Assembly (NCBI RefSeq): GCF_001652915.1 | Contig: NZ_BBQI01000076.1 | Coordinates: forward strand, 1 to 64,000 | DNA: 64,000 nucleotides | Origin: Cupriavidus sp. D384 | GTDB lineage: Bacteria; Pseudomonadota; Gammaproteobacteria; Burkholderiales; Burkholderiaceae | Direction of reading: 5' to 3' | Shown: positions 63,530 to 64,000 of the stretch, piece by piece | Numbering within the stretch: position 1 is the stretch's first letter | How the letters are laid out: each line of letters opens with the position of its first letter | The notes under the pieces: model-generated | What the model saw: only the letters and a program-made list of their open reading frames with translations | Told to the model about the DNA's origin: nothing | Database searches by the model: none | Translations under genes and position numbers: made by a program

Positions 63530-64000
63530 ATGACCGAACTTACGGATCTGAACGACATCGCCGTCTTCGTGCGTGTGGTGCAGCTCGATAGCTTCAGCCG
63601 CGCAGCGCAAGCGCTGGGCATGCCGGTCTCGACGGTGAGCCGAAAGGTCACCGCCCTGGAACAACGCCTCGGCGTGACGCTCTTGCAACGTACGACGCGC
63701 AAACTCAGCCTGACGACGCAGGGGCGCGCTTACTACGACCAGTGCAGCGAGCCGTTGAGTCACCTTTTCGACGCGGAGCACGCGATTACCGAGACGCAGC
63801 GCAAACCGGAAGGGCTGCTCCGAGTATCGGGTCCGGTAATGCTGGAATATGAGCCCTTCTATACATTTCTATCGGCATTCTTGAACAAGTATCCAGGCAT
63901 CCAAGTGGACCTGTACTTCACCAACCTGTTCGTGGACCTGATCGCGGAGAACGTGGACGTCGCCATTCGCTTCGGCGATTTGCAAGACTCCAGCCTGGTC
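63530..64000 (+). CDS. LysR-family regulator, 3' end outside the window
   Basis: The first 157 codons of a LysR regulator. The winged helix-turn-helix is complete at residues 5-65: DLNDIAVFVRVVQLDSFSRA, ALGMPVSTVSRKVTALEQRL, then GVTLLQRTTRKLSLTTQGRA. The start of the effector-binding domain follows (GLLRVSGPVMLEY, NVDVAIRFGDL). The gene runs off the right edge. It probably regulates the divergent SDR gene and perhaps the MFS/SDR/LLM genes beyond. Confidence 0.9.
   Translation, partial: MTELTDLNDIAVFVRVVQLDSFSRAAQALGMPVSTVSRKVTALEQRLGVTLLQRTTRKLSLTTQGRAYYDQCSEPLSHLFDAEHAITETQRKPEGLLRVSGPVMLEYEPFYTFLSAFLNKYPGIQVDLYFTNLFVDLIAENVDVAIRFGDLQDSSLV

Overview
The window looks like a chromosomal or megaplasmid stretch from a Burkholderiaceae bacterium of the Cupriavidus/Ralstonia type. 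This rests on high GC, an H-NS-type protein with the short beta-proteobacterial C-terminal domain, a remnant of a Bug-type (tripartite tricarboxylate) receptor, a complete LivFGHM-like uptake cassette and many oxidoreductase and LysR genes. The genus is an inference. There are no rRNA or tRNA genes that I can see.

Layout. 1-7.8 kb is sparse and eroded: a frameshifted copy of a small gene family (313-545) whose intact relative lies at 4726-5007, a LuxR-type regulator divergent from a large lipoprotein, insertion-sequence debris, an orphan FixJ-like response regulator and a Bug-receptor fragment. 7.8-14.4 kb is one tight operon: a flavin-dependent monooxygenase of the NtaA/SnaA/DszA group, a carboxymuconolactone-decarboxylase-fold protein, and an ABC importer (binding protein, two ATPases, two permeases). 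It probably imports and oxidises one small organic compound. A HAD hydrolase follows.

15.6-24.2 kb is accessory DNA: an H-NS protein with a long N-terminal extension of AT-hook-like 25-residue repeats, a divergent pair encoding a HEPN-motif protein and a PD-(D/E)XK-like protein, a winged-helix protein and several small unknown genes. An eroded IS5-like transposase lies at 24.5-24.7 kb.

24.7-44.9 kb is the most interesting part. It is a 20-kb block on the minus strand made almost entirely of nucleic-acid machines. From promoter side to distal side it runs: dGTPase-like HD enzyme, AddB-like nuclease, AddA-like helicase-nuclease, ribbon-helix-helix-like regulator, membrane-anchored TerB-type protein, BrxD-like ATPase, Lhr-like DEAD-box helicase, a giant SF2-type helicase with a C-terminal PD-(D/E)XK nuclease, and a 729-residue protein I cannot place. 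The TerB, ATPase and DEAD-helicase trio matches the core of the anti-phage system called Shango. The remaining genes would make this an unusually large composite defence locus.

The block is cut on its promoter-proximal side by a Tn7/Tn5053-like transposon (about 45.3-50.3 kb; TniA, TniB and TniQ-like genes with repeated end motifs at both ends), which has left a truncated gene at the junction. A tyrosine recombinase with a likely core site just upstream (50.3-52.1 kb), a HicAB toxin-antitoxin pair, a LexA-type operator inside a 48-bp perfect palindrome and an ArnT-like fragment follow. The window then returns to ordinary content: a lysine-rich small protein, a glycine-rich autotransporter, a luciferase-like oxidoreductase, two short-chain dehydrogenases, an MFS exporter and the start of a LysR regulator at the right edge.
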